In this document: piece by piece, positions 1 through 8,025 of the stretch
Position numbering within the stretch: position 1 is the first letter of the stretch
Layout: the number at the start of each line of letters is the position of its first letter
NCBI GenBank assembly: GCA_027451645.1
Contig: DAIDIX010000005.1
Coordinates: 1 to 19,415, forward strand
Reading direction: 5' to 3'
DNA: 19,415 nt
DNA from: Candidatus Dormiibacterota bacterium
GTDB taxonomy: Bacteria; Chloroflexota; Dormibacteria; Aeolococcales; Aeolococcaceae
Notes under the pieces: generated by a model
The model's database searches: none
What the model saw: only the letters and a program-made list of their open reading frames with translations
Told to the model about the DNA's origin: nothing
Translations under genes and position numbers: made by a program

Positions 1-2137
1 ATGGAAGTCTCAGCACCACTGCACGCCGTTCCCTCCGGAGTGCGCGTGCCTCCTCATCGGGAAGTGGTGCAGGAGGAGAACCTGTCACCATGGCTAGAAT
101 GAGGTCGGCAAGGAATGGATTTCGTGCAAGGACAGTTCCATGCATGTACGTGCCGATGATCCCTGGCAGAAAGGCGCCCTCGACACCTGCCCCATCACCA
201 TTGCCGATTCCCTTCTCCACCACACCGAGCGGTGAAACACCTTCTCCCAGCACAGTCCTGCCTGCATGGTTCTCGAATCCCGTGAGAAACGGCACCTCTC
301 CCGTTTCTTCCATGCCTGCTTCTCGGAATGCAGCAAGAAGTGCCTGAGAGGGTGTCGTCATGAGCTCGCCAACTGCACGTGCTCCCTCGCCCTTTCGAGT
401 TGCAATGTCAATGAGACCAATCCCCTCATGGATGACTCCACCTGCGCCTGGATACGCAGTGCCAAGAATCTGGAATCCTGCACAGACTGCAAGAATGACT
501 GCACCGTTCTCGTGAGCAGCATGCAGTGGCCCAGATGTCCTCGTTCCTCCCTGCAGGAGTGTTGTTGCAAGGGTCTGCGGTGCATCCTCTCCACCACCAA
601 GACAGTAGCAGTCCGCATCCGTGGGCATAGCTTCGCCTGCCCGTACATGCGTCAGAATCACGGGGATGTCACGCCAGGCTGCACGATTTGCAAGGATCTG
701 GCCATTTCCCGTATCGCCGTACGTTCCGAGAAGATCCGGGTAGAGCACGACGATATGGAGAGCCCCTCCACTGCCACGCCTGTGGATGGTTCCCGGTGCA
801 ATGCGCTTCGCAGGAGCTGCGTTCGGAGACTCGACTGCCAAGTATGACGTTCGGGGAGCAGCAGTGATGATCCGGTGACGCATGTCATGCCGGAGATCCT
901 GGAATGCAGTGTAGTTTCCAATGACATCCACATGGCTTCCACCACCAACTGCAGATGCAGCACGGATCGCCTGCTCCATCGAGCCTGCTACTGCAGCAGA
1001 CACTCCTGCATGGGCAAGGCGGAGCGCAATATCCCACCTCCGCTCTCCTGTCACGACCACCGTTCTTGGTGCGAACTCCTCGAATGGCACATCCCACAGC
1101 CATGAGGTGTCCTTTCCATCAGCAATGCGTGCATTGATTCCCATGACGAGCGGGTCTCCATGGTCCCGCAGCATGTCAATGAGTTCTGCCCATCCACCAG
1201 GATTCTTTGCGAGATACAGGGTCGTTGCAACACCTGCAAGCTCCGGACTCGCATACCTGTCGAGCACATCATGCACTCCTTCCATGGAGCGGAGGGCTGT
1301 GGGAGCAGGTATGTCCATGACCTTGGCAGCTCCTGCAGCAAGTGCCGCATTTCCGACATTGCACCTCCCGGGGATGCTGAGGTGGACAGGAAGACGTGAG
1401 GACGCTGTGTGGTACACATCCCCTTCGACCCAGGCCTGAGTGTCGGGTCGTGCTAGCGTGCATGTTGAACAGTGCCAGCCACTCTGGTCGAAAATGATCT
1501 GTCCATTGCACTCCGGACATCCGACAGCATCCTGGTGCCAAAGTACTCCTGCACCCACCCAGTGCACCTTTGCATGGTCTCTCGCGACCCAGACAACCAT
1601 GGGATCATCCGCATTTGCCACTATTTCCACATCCGGTGCGAGGAGAAAGGTGTCATGCCACCGCTTTGCAAGCATGCGTACCTCATTGAATCTGTCAAGC
1701 TGGTCCCGGCTGAGGTTGAGAAGGACCACGATTCGCGGATGGACAAGCTGGATTGCCTGGTCGAGATACGCCTCGTCCACCTCAAGAACTACTGTTGCTG
1801 CATCGTTCGCATTTGCGAGTGTTGCCATGATCCCCGTAAGGAGATTTGCACCTGTCGTGGCAACGACTGGGCCACTGTGGGAGAGTGCCTGGGCAACAAG
1901 CCGTGTTGTTGTTGTCTTGCCATTTGTGCCGCTCACGAGGACGACTGTCCTGCCCTGTGACAGGTGCCGTGGTGCTGCAGGATCGATGAGCAGTCCGACA
2001 TGGCCACCAATGACTGTACCCTCTCCCCGTCCCAGCGATCTCGAAACGCCATTCACAAGACGTGTTCCCTGCCGTGCAAGCCGTGTCCGGACTGGGAGGG
2101 AAGGACGGGGTGAAACCGGACGCTGCTCTTCCGTCAT
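1..2137 (-). CDS. murT-gatD: MurT-GatD fusion, lipid II isoglutaminyl synthase (3' end outside window)
   Basis: Amidates the alpha-carboxylate of D-Glu in lipid II to D-isoglutamine, using ammonia from glutamine. One unbroken frame of 712 codons carries both subunits. MurT part, residues about 1-425: P-loop SGTNGKTTTT with Lys74, a four-Cys zinc ribbon (Cys207, 210, 223, 226), Asp349 in WLWDVPFEEF, and the family-typical NYTAF at 408-412. After a linker (about 425-458) comes GatD, residues about 459-712: VVLYPDLLGTYGD, a class I amidotransferase nucleophile Cys552 in AVCAGFQILG, and His666 in GTYMHG. In the well-studied systems these are two proteins encoded by adjacent genes. The start codon overlaps the HAD stop (ATGA at 2134-2137), so translation is probably coupled. 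No stop is reached by base 1. The visible GatD part is already near full length, so little is likely missing. Confidence 0.93.
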   Translation of the reverse strand, partial: MTEEQRPVSPRPSLPVRTRLARQGTRLVNGVSRSLGRGEGTVIGGHVGLLIDPAAPRHLSQGRTVVLVSGTNGKTTTTRLVAQALSHSGPVVATTGANLLTGIMATLANANDAATVVLEVDEAYLDQAIQLVHPRIVVLLNLSRDQLDRFNEVRMLAKRWHDTFLLAPDVEIVANADDPMVVWVARDHAKVHWVGAGVLWHQDAVGCPECNGQIIFDQSGWHCSTCTLARPDTQAWVEGDVYHTASSRLPVHLSIPGRCNVGNAALAAGAAKVMDIPAPTALRSMEGVHDVLDRYASPELAGVATTLYLAKNPGGWAELIDMLRDHGDPLVMGINARIADGKDTSWLWDVPFEEFAPRTVVVTGERRWDIALRLAHAGVSAAVAGSMEQAIRAASAVGGGSHVDVIGNYTAFQDLRHDMRHRIITAAPRTSYLAVESPNAAPAKRIAPGTIHRRGSGGALHIVVLYPDLLGTYGDTGNGQILANRAAWRDIPVILTHVRAGEAMPTDADCYCLGGGEDAPQTLATTLLQGGTRTSGPLHAAHENGAVILAVCAGFQILGTAYPGAGGVIHEGIGLIDIATRKGEGARAVGELMTTPSQALLAAFREAGMEETGEVPFLTGFENHAGRTVLGEGVSPLGVVEKGIGNGDGAGVEGAFLPGIIGTYMHGTVLARNPFLADLILAMVTGSPPAPLPDEEARALRRERRAVVLRLP

Positions 2138-3015
2138 GGCCGATACGTTCCTGCAAGTCCGACATGCTCAAGAACACGTCCCACACCACCCTCCCGTGGT
2201 CCTGCACAGATCCACTTCGCATGCTCCTGGACAGCAGCATCCGCCTCCTCGACAGCAACGCCATACTGGGCAAGATCGAGCATGTCGATATCATTTCCCG
2301 CATCGCCGAAGGCAAGAGCCATCCTGGGATCCACTCCAAGCCATGTCCCAAGGCGGGAAAGTGCCTGTCCCTTGCTTGCATCGACATGGCTCACCTCAAC
2401 GAACTGCCTCAGAGAGCCAACAACGCGGGCACGGCCTCCGAATGCGTCCTTCACGATTCCCCGTGCATGCTGGGCCTTCTCTGCATCAGGCAGCACGAGG
2501 ACAACTTTTGTCGTTCCGCGGAGAGCAAGTGCCCCAAGGTCCTCTACAAACTGGATGGGAACATCCGCAATCGTTGCATAGAGCCGTGCCTCCGGCCTGT
2601 CCTCCTCACAGTACAGAAGATCATCGACATAGATCTGACGGTGCCAGTTGTGGGCACGTGCCATGGCAATGGTTTCCGTTGCGACATCCTCGGGAACAGG
2701 CTGCTCGTAGATGGTGGTTGGCGGCATTTCTCCCTGCTCCTGGGTTCGGATCATGGCTCCCTGATAGCAGATGAGTGGTGCATCAGTTGCAATGTATCGT
2801 GCCCAGGGAAGGGCTGAGCAGTACATCCTGCCTGTCGCAACAATGACAGGCAGATGGCGTGCTGCTTCTTCAAGGGCATGGCGAGTTCGGGGGTGCATAT
2901 GCTGGGCTCCATCGAGACAGGTGCCATCAAGGTCTACAACTATGCAGCTCGGAGGCGCTTTCTGTATGTCGTTCGCAAGCTCAGTGAGGGGAAGTGGTTG
3001 CATCATCTCGAACAT
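2134..3015 (-). CDS. Cof-type HAD-IIB family phosphatase
   Basis: Haloacid dehalogenase-superfamily hydrolase of 293 residues, usual length for Cof/YidA-type cytosolic phosphatases acting on sugar phosphates or similar small molecules. Motif I DLDGT has nucleophile Asp28 and acid/base Asp30. Motif II Thr61 lies in ATGR. The motif III Lys is probably Lys215 in DASKGQAL, a subclass IIB signature. Motif IV FGDAGNDIDML has Asp238 and Asp242 for Mg2+. A C2-type cap lies between motifs II and III. The start at 3015 overlaps the end of the glycosidase gene by 35 bases, with a GAGGGA about 12 bases upstream; ATGs at 3006 and 3003 are alternatives. The stop overlaps the murT-gatD start. The substrate cannot be read from sequence. 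Confidence 0.9.
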   Translation of the reverse strand: MFEMMQPLPLTELANDIQKAPPSCIVVDLDGTCLDGAQHMHPRTRHALEEAARHLPVIVATGRMYCSALPWARYIATDAPLICYQGAMIRTQEQGEMPPTTIYEQPVPEDVATETIAMARAHNWHRQIYVDDLLYCEEDRPEARLYATIADVPIQFVEDLGALALRGTTKVVLVLPDAEKAQHARGIVKDAFGGRARVVGSLRQFVEVSHVDASKGQALSRLGTWLGVDPRMALAFGDAGNDIDMLDLAQYGVAVEEADAAVQEHAKWICAGPREGGVGRVLEHVGLAGTYRP

Positions 3016-4534
3016 ACACTGTCATTCCCTCTTCTGGAGTGCGGGATATCCGTACAGGTCCCTCTACTGCCATGCCTGTTGCTGTGTCGTGCCAGGAACC
3101 CTCGGGTATGTCCACTGCAATGTCCTGTCCGATGGGCAGGGGAACGATCCAGCCAGGAGCAGCTGCCTGACGTATGAGCGTGTTCTCAGCAGTCCGGCCA
3201 AGCATGACGTGCACAGGTCCAGGCTGACCTGCATGAAGAATCTCGTTCCGGACCCGCATGCATGCTGCATGTGCCTCAAGCCCTGCCTGGCCATAGGCCC
3301 AGGGAGTGCGCCGTCCAAAGCCGTGGTACGTTGCAAACGGCATTGCACTGGCAATCTCATGCCACCATGCAAAGGTTTCCTCCGTCGGTTCATCCCAGTA
3401 CCCGCCAATATCGAGCCCCACGAAGCGATATCCTGCCTCAAAAGCGGTTTTCGCACCATACACAGCACTCTTGAGTCCCGAGTATCGTGAAACGTCAGAT
3501 GACTGGTCTCCAAGCCAGAGGCCACTCTCTTCGGGAGAGTGGGTCCATCCTGCCCTGCTCACGACAAGTGCCTCAGGATTTCCTTCAAGAAGACTCTTCC
3601 TGAGAAGGGACTGGACAGCAACGATATACGAGTTCCTCGACACCTGGACCCCATCTCTACGGAGTGCCTCGGGCAGTACCTCACCTGCAAAGACAATCTC
3701 ATCCGTCAGTGCTTCACCGAAGTCAAGCCGTATTCCATCGATGCCAAGATCCTGGAGCTCCTGGAGACGCTCACGCATGTACTCCTGGCAGTCTGCATTC
3801 GTCACATCAATGTAGGAGCCCAGCACCTCCCCATCACCCACGACATGCATGCGGAGAGCTTCTCCCCGCTTCGTGCCCAGGAGCCAGCCCTGCTCATCCA
3901 TCCACTTCCAGAGTGGAGTTGCTGCATCGATCCAGGGTGCCCACCAGACGACAACACGCACACCTGCATCATGGAGAGACTGGAGAAGTGCAGCTGCATG
4001 GGGAAACCTTCCGTGGTGAAATGCGAACAGCTTCTCCTCAGACTGCCAGCCAAAATCGATGAGACGGACAGGGAGATGCACGTGGTGCGCCACCTGCTCA
4101 CGAAGATCTTCGAGCACGGAATGCTCGTCAAGTCCATTCCAGCTCCCGCCCAGCCACAGTGCGGATGCCCACTCGGGAGCAGCATACGGCACTTCCGGTG
4201 ACCTCGCACGGAGCACACCTTCCCGGGCAGCTGTTATGCGGATGCAGCCTGGACTGTCCACTGGCTCGAATTCGACAAGTTCATCCCCCCTGGAAGTGAT
4301 GCTGAGCTCCAGGCCATCAATCTCGAATGCCTGTGATGGGGCATACGACATGAGTCCTACTGGCGAGTCCCGCACCCTGAGCCTCCATGCATCTCCAGCA
4401 CGGAACGGAGCGAAGTGGACTCCGAAGCCCTGAAGTGAGTCGAGATGGGGAAGCTCGACTGCAGTGCGTGGAGCGAGTTCAAGTTCCTCGCCAGCCCGAA
4501 GTGCATCGAGTACGTGGGAAAGGTGTTCGTTCAT
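2981..4534 (-). CDS. Compact GH31-family alpha-glycosidase-like protein
   Basis: Retaining alpha-glycosidase fold of glycoside hydrolase family 31. Visible motifs: RLDFGEAL, where Asp271 is the expected nucleophile (family pattern KxDxGE); WLGDQSSD, where Asp343 is the expected acid/base; and GLDIGGY around Asp375. The N-terminal 120 residues look like the beta-sandwich that precedes the TIM barrel, and a short beta domain follows it. At 517 residues it is shorter than typical GH31 enzymes (roughly 600-800), so the C-terminal sheets are reduced. No signal peptide is visible, suggesting a cytosolic role on imported oligosaccharides. It starts 12 bases after the dehydrogenase stop and overlaps the HAD gene, so it is probably co-transcribed. 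The exact substrate (alpha-glucoside, xyloside, sulfoquinovoside) is undetermined. Confidence 0.87.
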   Translation of the reverse strand: MNEHLSHVLDALRAGEELELAPRTAVELPHLDSLQGFGVHFAPFRAGDAWRLRVRDSPVGLMSYAPSQAFEIDGLELSITSRGDELVEFEPVDSPGCIRITAAREGVLRARSPEVPYAAPEWASALWLGGSWNGLDEHSVLEDLREQVAHHVHLPVRLIDFGWQSEEKLFAFHHGRFPHAAALLQSLHDAGVRVVVWWAPWIDAATPLWKWMDEQGWLLGTKRGEALRMHVVGDGEVLGSYIDVTNADCQEYMRERLQELQDLGIDGIRLDFGEALTDEIVFAGEVLPEALRRDGVQVSRNSYIVAVQSLLRKSLLEGNPEALVVSRAGWTHSPEESGLWLGDQSSDVSRYSGLKSAVYGAKTAFEAGYRFVGLDIGGYWDEPTEETFAWWHEIASAMPFATYHGFGRRTPWAYGQAGLEAHAACMRVRNEILHAGQPGPVHVMLGRTAENTLIRQAAAPGWIVPLPIGQDIAVDIPEGSWHDTATGMAVEGPVRISRTPEEGMTVYVRDDATTSPH

Positions 4535-4546
4535 GACAGCTCAAGC

Positions 4547-5518
4547 CTAGTCGAGCACCACTGGATGTGGTGGAGGTGTTCCCTCAAGGATGGCCAGCAC
4601 ATTCCGTGCGCAGACTTCTGCCATACGGGAGCGTGTTGCTCCAGTCGCACTGCCCACATGTGGCAGGAGTACTGCATTCATTGCAGTCCTGAGCCGCGGA
4701 TGCGCGTGCGGTTCATCCTCAAACACATCGAGTCCTGCACCCCAGATCCACCCTTCCTCAAGAGCTGTAGCAAGGGCATCCTCATCGACAAGGGGGCCCC
4801 GTGCCGTATTGACGAGAATCGCATTCCGCTTCATCGAGCGGAGCACCTCCCCATTGATGAGATGCCGTGTTTCTGCAGTAAGCGGTGCATGGAGGCTCAG
4901 TACATCAGCTGTCGTGTAGCACTCCTGCAGTGTCACTTCCCGGCAGCATTCCTTAAGGTCCTGGGGACATTCTGCACCTGCATGGTGTGGCACATAGATG
5001 ATGGACATCCCGAATGCCTGTGCACGTCGTGCCACTGCCTGTCCAATTCTTCCGAATCCCACGATTCCGAGAACTGCACTGTTGAGCTCCATCCCGAGGA
5101 GATAGTCTGGAGCCCATCCAGCAAAGCTGTCCTCACGCATGATCCGGTCCCCCTCCACCACACGGCGTGCAACAGCAAGCATGAGTGCAAGGGCGCAGTC
5201 CGCAGTTGCTGCAGTGAGGACATCCGGCGTATTTGCAAGCACGAGCCCGTGATCCCTGAGAACCTTCCTGTCAACATTGTTGAATCCCACTGCATAGGTC
5301 GCAACACCGTGAAGCTCCGGCAGTCCTGCTTCAATGACCTGGGCAGTGGCTGCATCGCGAAGCTGTGGAACAAGAACTGCAGGACGGATGTCTCCAACAG
5401 CTGCAGCAAGCTCTTCCTCAGGGAGTATGGCCCCGAGAGTGACAATCTCGGCATGAGGCGAGACAAGAGATCCGAACGGCTCAGGTAATGGCAAGGTGCA
5501 CAGCACCCGTGGCAGCAT
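4547..5518 (-). CDS. D-isomer-specific 2-hydroxyacid dehydrogenase (glyoxylate/hydroxypyruvate reductase-like)
   Basis: NAD(P)H-dependent reduction of a 2-oxoacid to a D-2-hydroxyacid; glyoxylate or hydroxypyruvate is the best guess. With the start at 5518 the protein has 323 residues, standard for the family. Rossmann motif GFGRIG is at 154-159, substrate-binding Arg240 in NTARGPLVDE, Glu269 in DVFEDEP, and catalytic His287 in LPHVGSAT. TPDVLTAATAD (98-108) is typical of the glyoxylate reductase branch. I chose ATG 5518 because GGAGG lies 8 bases upstream and the family alignment begins at MLPRVL. A longer frame from ATG 5566 also has a purine-rich site, but it would run through an inverted repeat in the divergent gap. 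First gene of the leftward run ending in murT-gatD. Cofactor preference is unclear. Confidence 0.9.
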   Translation of the reverse strand: MLPRVLCTLPLPEPFGSLVSPHAEIVTLGAILPEEELAAAVGDIRPAVLVPQLRDAATAQVIEAGLPELHGVATYAVGFNNVDRKVLRDHGLVLANTPDVLTAATADCALALMLAVARRVVEGDRIMREDSFAGWAPDYLLGMELNSAVLGIVGFGRIGQAVARRAQAFGMSIIYVPHHAGAECPQDLKECCREVTLQECYTTADVLSLHAPLTAETRHLINGEVLRSMKRNAILVNTARGPLVDEDALATALEEGWIWGAGLDVFEDEPHAHPRLRTAMNAVLLPHVGSATGATRSRMAEVCARNVLAILEGTPPPHPVVLD

Positions 5519-5537
5519 GTCGTTGGCCTCCATAGTG

Positions 5538-5582
5538 GCAGGAAGGGAGCGACTCCATTGTGCCATGAACTTCCCTCCCTGC
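5538..5582. promoter_or_regulatory. Inverted repeat in divergent intergenic region (candidate operator)
   Basis: GCAGGAAGGGA at 5538-5548 is mirrored by TCCCTCCCTGC at 5572-5582 with 10 of 11 positions complementary and a 23-base spacer. It lies exactly between the divergent dehydrogenase and histidine phosphatase genes. It could bind a regulator shared by both, or be partly fortuitous because both arms are purine/pyrimidine runs that resemble Shine-Dalgarno sites. Confidence 0.4.
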
Positions 5583-5596
5583 TCGAGTCAGGAGCA

Positions 5597-6217
5597 ATGC
5601 CCCATACTCATCGTATGAATGTGCAGCATCCCTTCATTCTCATTCTCGTCCGTCACGGCATGACAGAGTGGAGTGCATCAGGGCGTCATACTGGTCTCTC
5701 CGACATCCCTCTCACACCTGAGGGAAGGCTCCAGGCAGAACAGGCAGGAATCGCCCTTCAGGCACTTCTCCAGGGAGAGAGAGTCTCCCTGTACGCAAGT
5801 CCGCTCTCCCGTGCAATGACCACTGCAGCCCTTCTCGATATCGGAGAAGCAACGCCACTCCCTGATGCCCACGAGTGGGACTACGGATCCTATGAGGGGA
5901 GGACAACACGGGAGATCCAGCAGGACGAGCCCGGCTGGAACATCTGGAAAGGTGGAGTCCCTGATGGCGAGACAATTGACGACGTTGGACTGCGTGCTGA
6001 CAGGGTCATTGATGCCATCAGGCAGGGATCCTCCCCTGCTGTGCTTGTAGCCCATGGACATTTCCTCCGCATCCTTGCCTCCCGCTGGGTTGGTCAGCAT
6101 CCAGAAGTCGGCCAGCATCTCGCCCTTGAGACTGCAAGCATCTCAACTCTTGGCTATGAGCGTGATGTTCCTGCAATCCTTGTGTGGAACAGCACGTCCC
6201 ACCTCGACCACTCCTGA
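5597..6217 (+). CDS. Histidine phosphatase family protein (phosphoglycerate mutase-like)
   Basis: Cytosolic phosphomonoesterase of the two-His superfamily. In the 206-residue form from ATG 5597, the phosphorylated His20 sits in LVRHGMTEW, the acid Glu93 in HEWDYGSYEG, and the second catalytic His153 in VAHGHF. The length and the 'TPEGRLQAEQAG' and 'ASPLSRAMTTA' segments match small broad-specificity phosphatases (CobC/GpmB-like) rather than a glycolytic mutase. The start is uncertain: AGGAG is only two bases before ATG 5597, a TTG at 5558 gives a longer frame, and ATG 5615 a shorter one. It diverges from the dehydrogenase gene. CobC function would be attractive beside a B12-dependent reductase, but no other cobalamin gene is present. 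Confidence 0.88.
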   Translation: MPHTHRMNVQHPFILILVRHGMTEWSASGRHTGLSDIPLTPEGRLQAEQAGIALQALLQGERVSLYASPLSRAMTTAALLDIGEATPLPDAHEWDYGSYEGRTTREIQQDEPGWNIWKGGVPDGETIDDVGLRADRVIDAIRQGSSPAVLVAHGHFLRILASRWVGQHPEVGQHLALETASISTLGYERDVPAILVWNSTSHLDHS

Positions 6218-6253
6218 GCGCCTGATCCGAGCATTCCGGTAAGATATGTGAAG

Positions 6254-6270
6254 GCTCAACTATTTTGAGC
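6254..6270. promoter_or_regulatory. Perfect dyad before exporter gene
   Basis: GCTCAA, five-base spacer, TTGAGC forms a perfect 6-bp inverted repeat 12 bases before ATG 6283. It could be an operator for a TetR/MarR-type repressor, common for DHA2 exporters, or a leader hairpin. The sequence TAAGATATG just upstream (6241 region) is AT-rich enough for a -10 element, but no clear -35 is seen. Confidence 0.35.
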
Positions 6271-6282
6271 TGTGCAAGCGAC

Positions 6283-8001
6283 ATGTCCCAAACGGACAAA
6301 AGGGAACTGCGAATGGCGACTGCGCCTGTCCAGAACGATGGTGTGCTCATTCATGTCGATTCCCGTCGACGCATTATCATCCTCGGTGCCATCATGCTGA
6401 GCCTCTTCCTTGGAGCGCTCGACCAGACTGTTGTTGGCACTGCGCTTCCCCGCATCGTGACGGATCTCCATGGCGATGCGTACTACACATGGGTTGTCAC
6501 CCTCTACCTCCTCACGAGCACGATAACTGTTCCCATGTACGGCAAGCTTCAGGACGTCTACGGCGGAAAGCTCATCCTCAGCATCGGCATTGTCATCTTC
6601 CATGCTGGATCCGCCCTCTCGGGCCTCTCGCAGTCCATGTGGCAGCTCATCCTCTTCCGTGGCATCCAGGGCATCGGTGCTGGAGCACTCTTTCCTGTCT
6701 CACTTGCCATCATCGGGGACCTGTTCACTCCTGCAGAGCGTGGCAAGTATCAGGGGCTCTTCGGTGCAGTGTTTGGACTGAGCTTCATTGTTGGACCATT
6801 CATTGGAGGTGCAATCACAGACTCCATTGGATGGCACTGGGTCTTCTATGTCAACGTTCCGATAGGGATCCTTGCACTTTTCGCGATTGAGGCCCTTCTC
6901 CCGAATGTCCACATTGCAAAGGGCAATGCCAGGGAGTTCGACTACCTCGGCTCCTTCGTCTTCATGACTTCCATTGTTCCCATCCTCATCGGACTCACGA
7001 ACAAGGGTCTCACGAACAGCGCAGGCAATCTCTACGCGTGGACAGACTGGCAGGTTGGCGGACTCATCCTCCTTGGGCTCCTTCTCTTCCTCGTCTTCCT
7101 TCTCGTCGAATCGAAAGCGAAGGAACCCATTGTGCCCCTCCATCATTTCCGGATGCGCACCTTCACTGCAGTAATCATTGCAACGATGATCGTCTCCCTC
7201 ACCATGTTCTCGGCTGTCATATTCCTGCCACGCTACTACCAGGCTGTGCGGGGAATTTCGGCTACTGCATCGGGGTACGAGATGTGGCCACTGCTGCTTG
7301 GACTCATTTCCACGAGCATTCTTGCAGGCTTTCTTGTGAGCATTTTTGGCAAGTACCGCAACATCATCATTGGATCGTATGTCGTGCTCGTCATTGGAAG
7401 TTTCCTTGCAGGGCAGTTCTCCCTTGCAAGTACGGATCTTGAGATCTGGGCATGGATCTTCATCATTGGAGTTGGCATCGGACCGTCAATGTCCGTCTCG
7501 ACTGTCATAACGCAGAACCTTGTGCCACCCTCGGAGATTGGCGTTGCAACCAGCACGCTCACCTTCTTCCGGCAGGTGGGAGGCTCCATCGGACTTGCCA
7601 TTGCAGGTACTGTCTTTGCGAGCAGTTTCACCTCCCTCCTTCCTGGACAGCTCGCAAAGCATCACCTTCCTGCGCAGCTGCAGGCACATGTTGCCCATGG
7701 CCTCAGTGCAGCAAGCAGCAATGTCACAGCTGTGGGAAATCTTTCACAACAGCTTGCAGCAACACTCCCTGCACCTCTCCATCCCTACATTCCCGACATG
7801 GTAGGTGCAATCCACGGTGCCTTCACACGGGCAATCGGGACGATCTTCTTCGACTCAGCACTCATTGCCATCGCAGCACTTGTGGCTGCACTCTTCATCA
7901 AGGACGTTCCGCTCCGCGGCTTTCGGAAGAAGAGCGCAGCTGTAGCTGCAGCCGAGGGTGAAGAGGACATCATCCCGGATCCCATTGTGCCCGCTCTCTA
8001 G
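6283..8001 (+). CDS. MFS transporter, DHA2 family (EmrB/QacA type, 14 TM)
   Basis: Proton-coupled multidrug or metabolite exporter in the cytoplasmic membrane. The protein (572 residues from ATG 6283) has the DHA2 hallmarks in order: LDQTVVGTALPRI in TM1, the motif A-like GKLQDVYGGK after TM2, RGIQGIGAGALFP, and the antiporter motif C GLSFIVGPFIGG in TM5. Fourteen hydrophobic segments and a long polar loop before the last helix fit the 14-TM layout. The C-terminal tail is short, charged and cytosolic. Possible starts are TTG 6265 (inside a dyad), ATG 6283 and ATG 6313; the last has AAGGGA about 7 bases upstream. It follows the phosphatase by 65 bases. No regulator gene is adjacent, so the substrate cannot be inferred. 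Confidence 0.92.
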   Translation: MSQTDKRELRMATAPVQNDGVLIHVDSRRRIIILGAIMLSLFLGALDQTVVGTALPRIVTDLHGDAYYTWVVTLYLLTSTITVPMYGKLQDVYGGKLILSIGIVIFHAGSALSGLSQSMWQLILFRGIQGIGAGALFPVSLAIIGDLFTPAERGKYQGLFGAVFGLSFIVGPFIGGAITDSIGWHWVFYVNVPIGILALFAIEALLPNVHIAKGNAREFDYLGSFVFMTSIVPILIGLTNKGLTNSAGNLYAWTDWQVGGLILLGLLLFLVFLLVESKAKEPIVPLHHFRMRTFTAVIIATMIVSLTMFSAVIFLPRYYQAVRGISATASGYEMWPLLLGLISTSILAGFLVSIFGKYRNIIIGSYVVLVIGSFLAGQFSLASTDLEIWAWIFIIGVGIGPSMSVSTVITQNLVPPSEIGVATSTLTFFRQVGGSIGLAIAGTVFASSFTSLLPGQLAKHHLPAQLQAHVAHGLSAASSNVTAVGNLSQQLAATLPAPLHPYIPDMVGAIHGAFTRAIGTIFFDSALIAIAALVAALFIKDVPLRGFRKKSAAVAAAEGEEDIIPDPIVPAL

Positions 8002-8025
8002 CACTTTTCACAGCTCCATGCTCCA

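Noticed and set aside
658..963. Separate small minus-strand gene inside the MurT-GatD junction
   Set aside because: It is another frame of the fusion gene. The frame linking NYTAF to the GatD motif LLGTYGD is continuous, so no separate gene or frameshift is needed.
1440..2774. 444-codon open frame on the plus strand
   Set aside because: It is antisense to the murT-gatD and HAD genes, whose motifs are unmistakable. Its product is low-quality, rich in Ser, Arg, Pro and His, with no domain.
4445..5488. 347-codon open frame on the plus strand
   Set aside because: Antisense to the hydroxyacid dehydrogenase; Cys/Ser/His-rich shadow.
5597..6217. Assignment of the histidine phosphatase as CobC (cobalamin synthesis)
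   Set aside because: The motifs are shared by the whole superfamily and no cobalamin biosynthesis gene lies nearby; the B12-dependent reductase is not enough.
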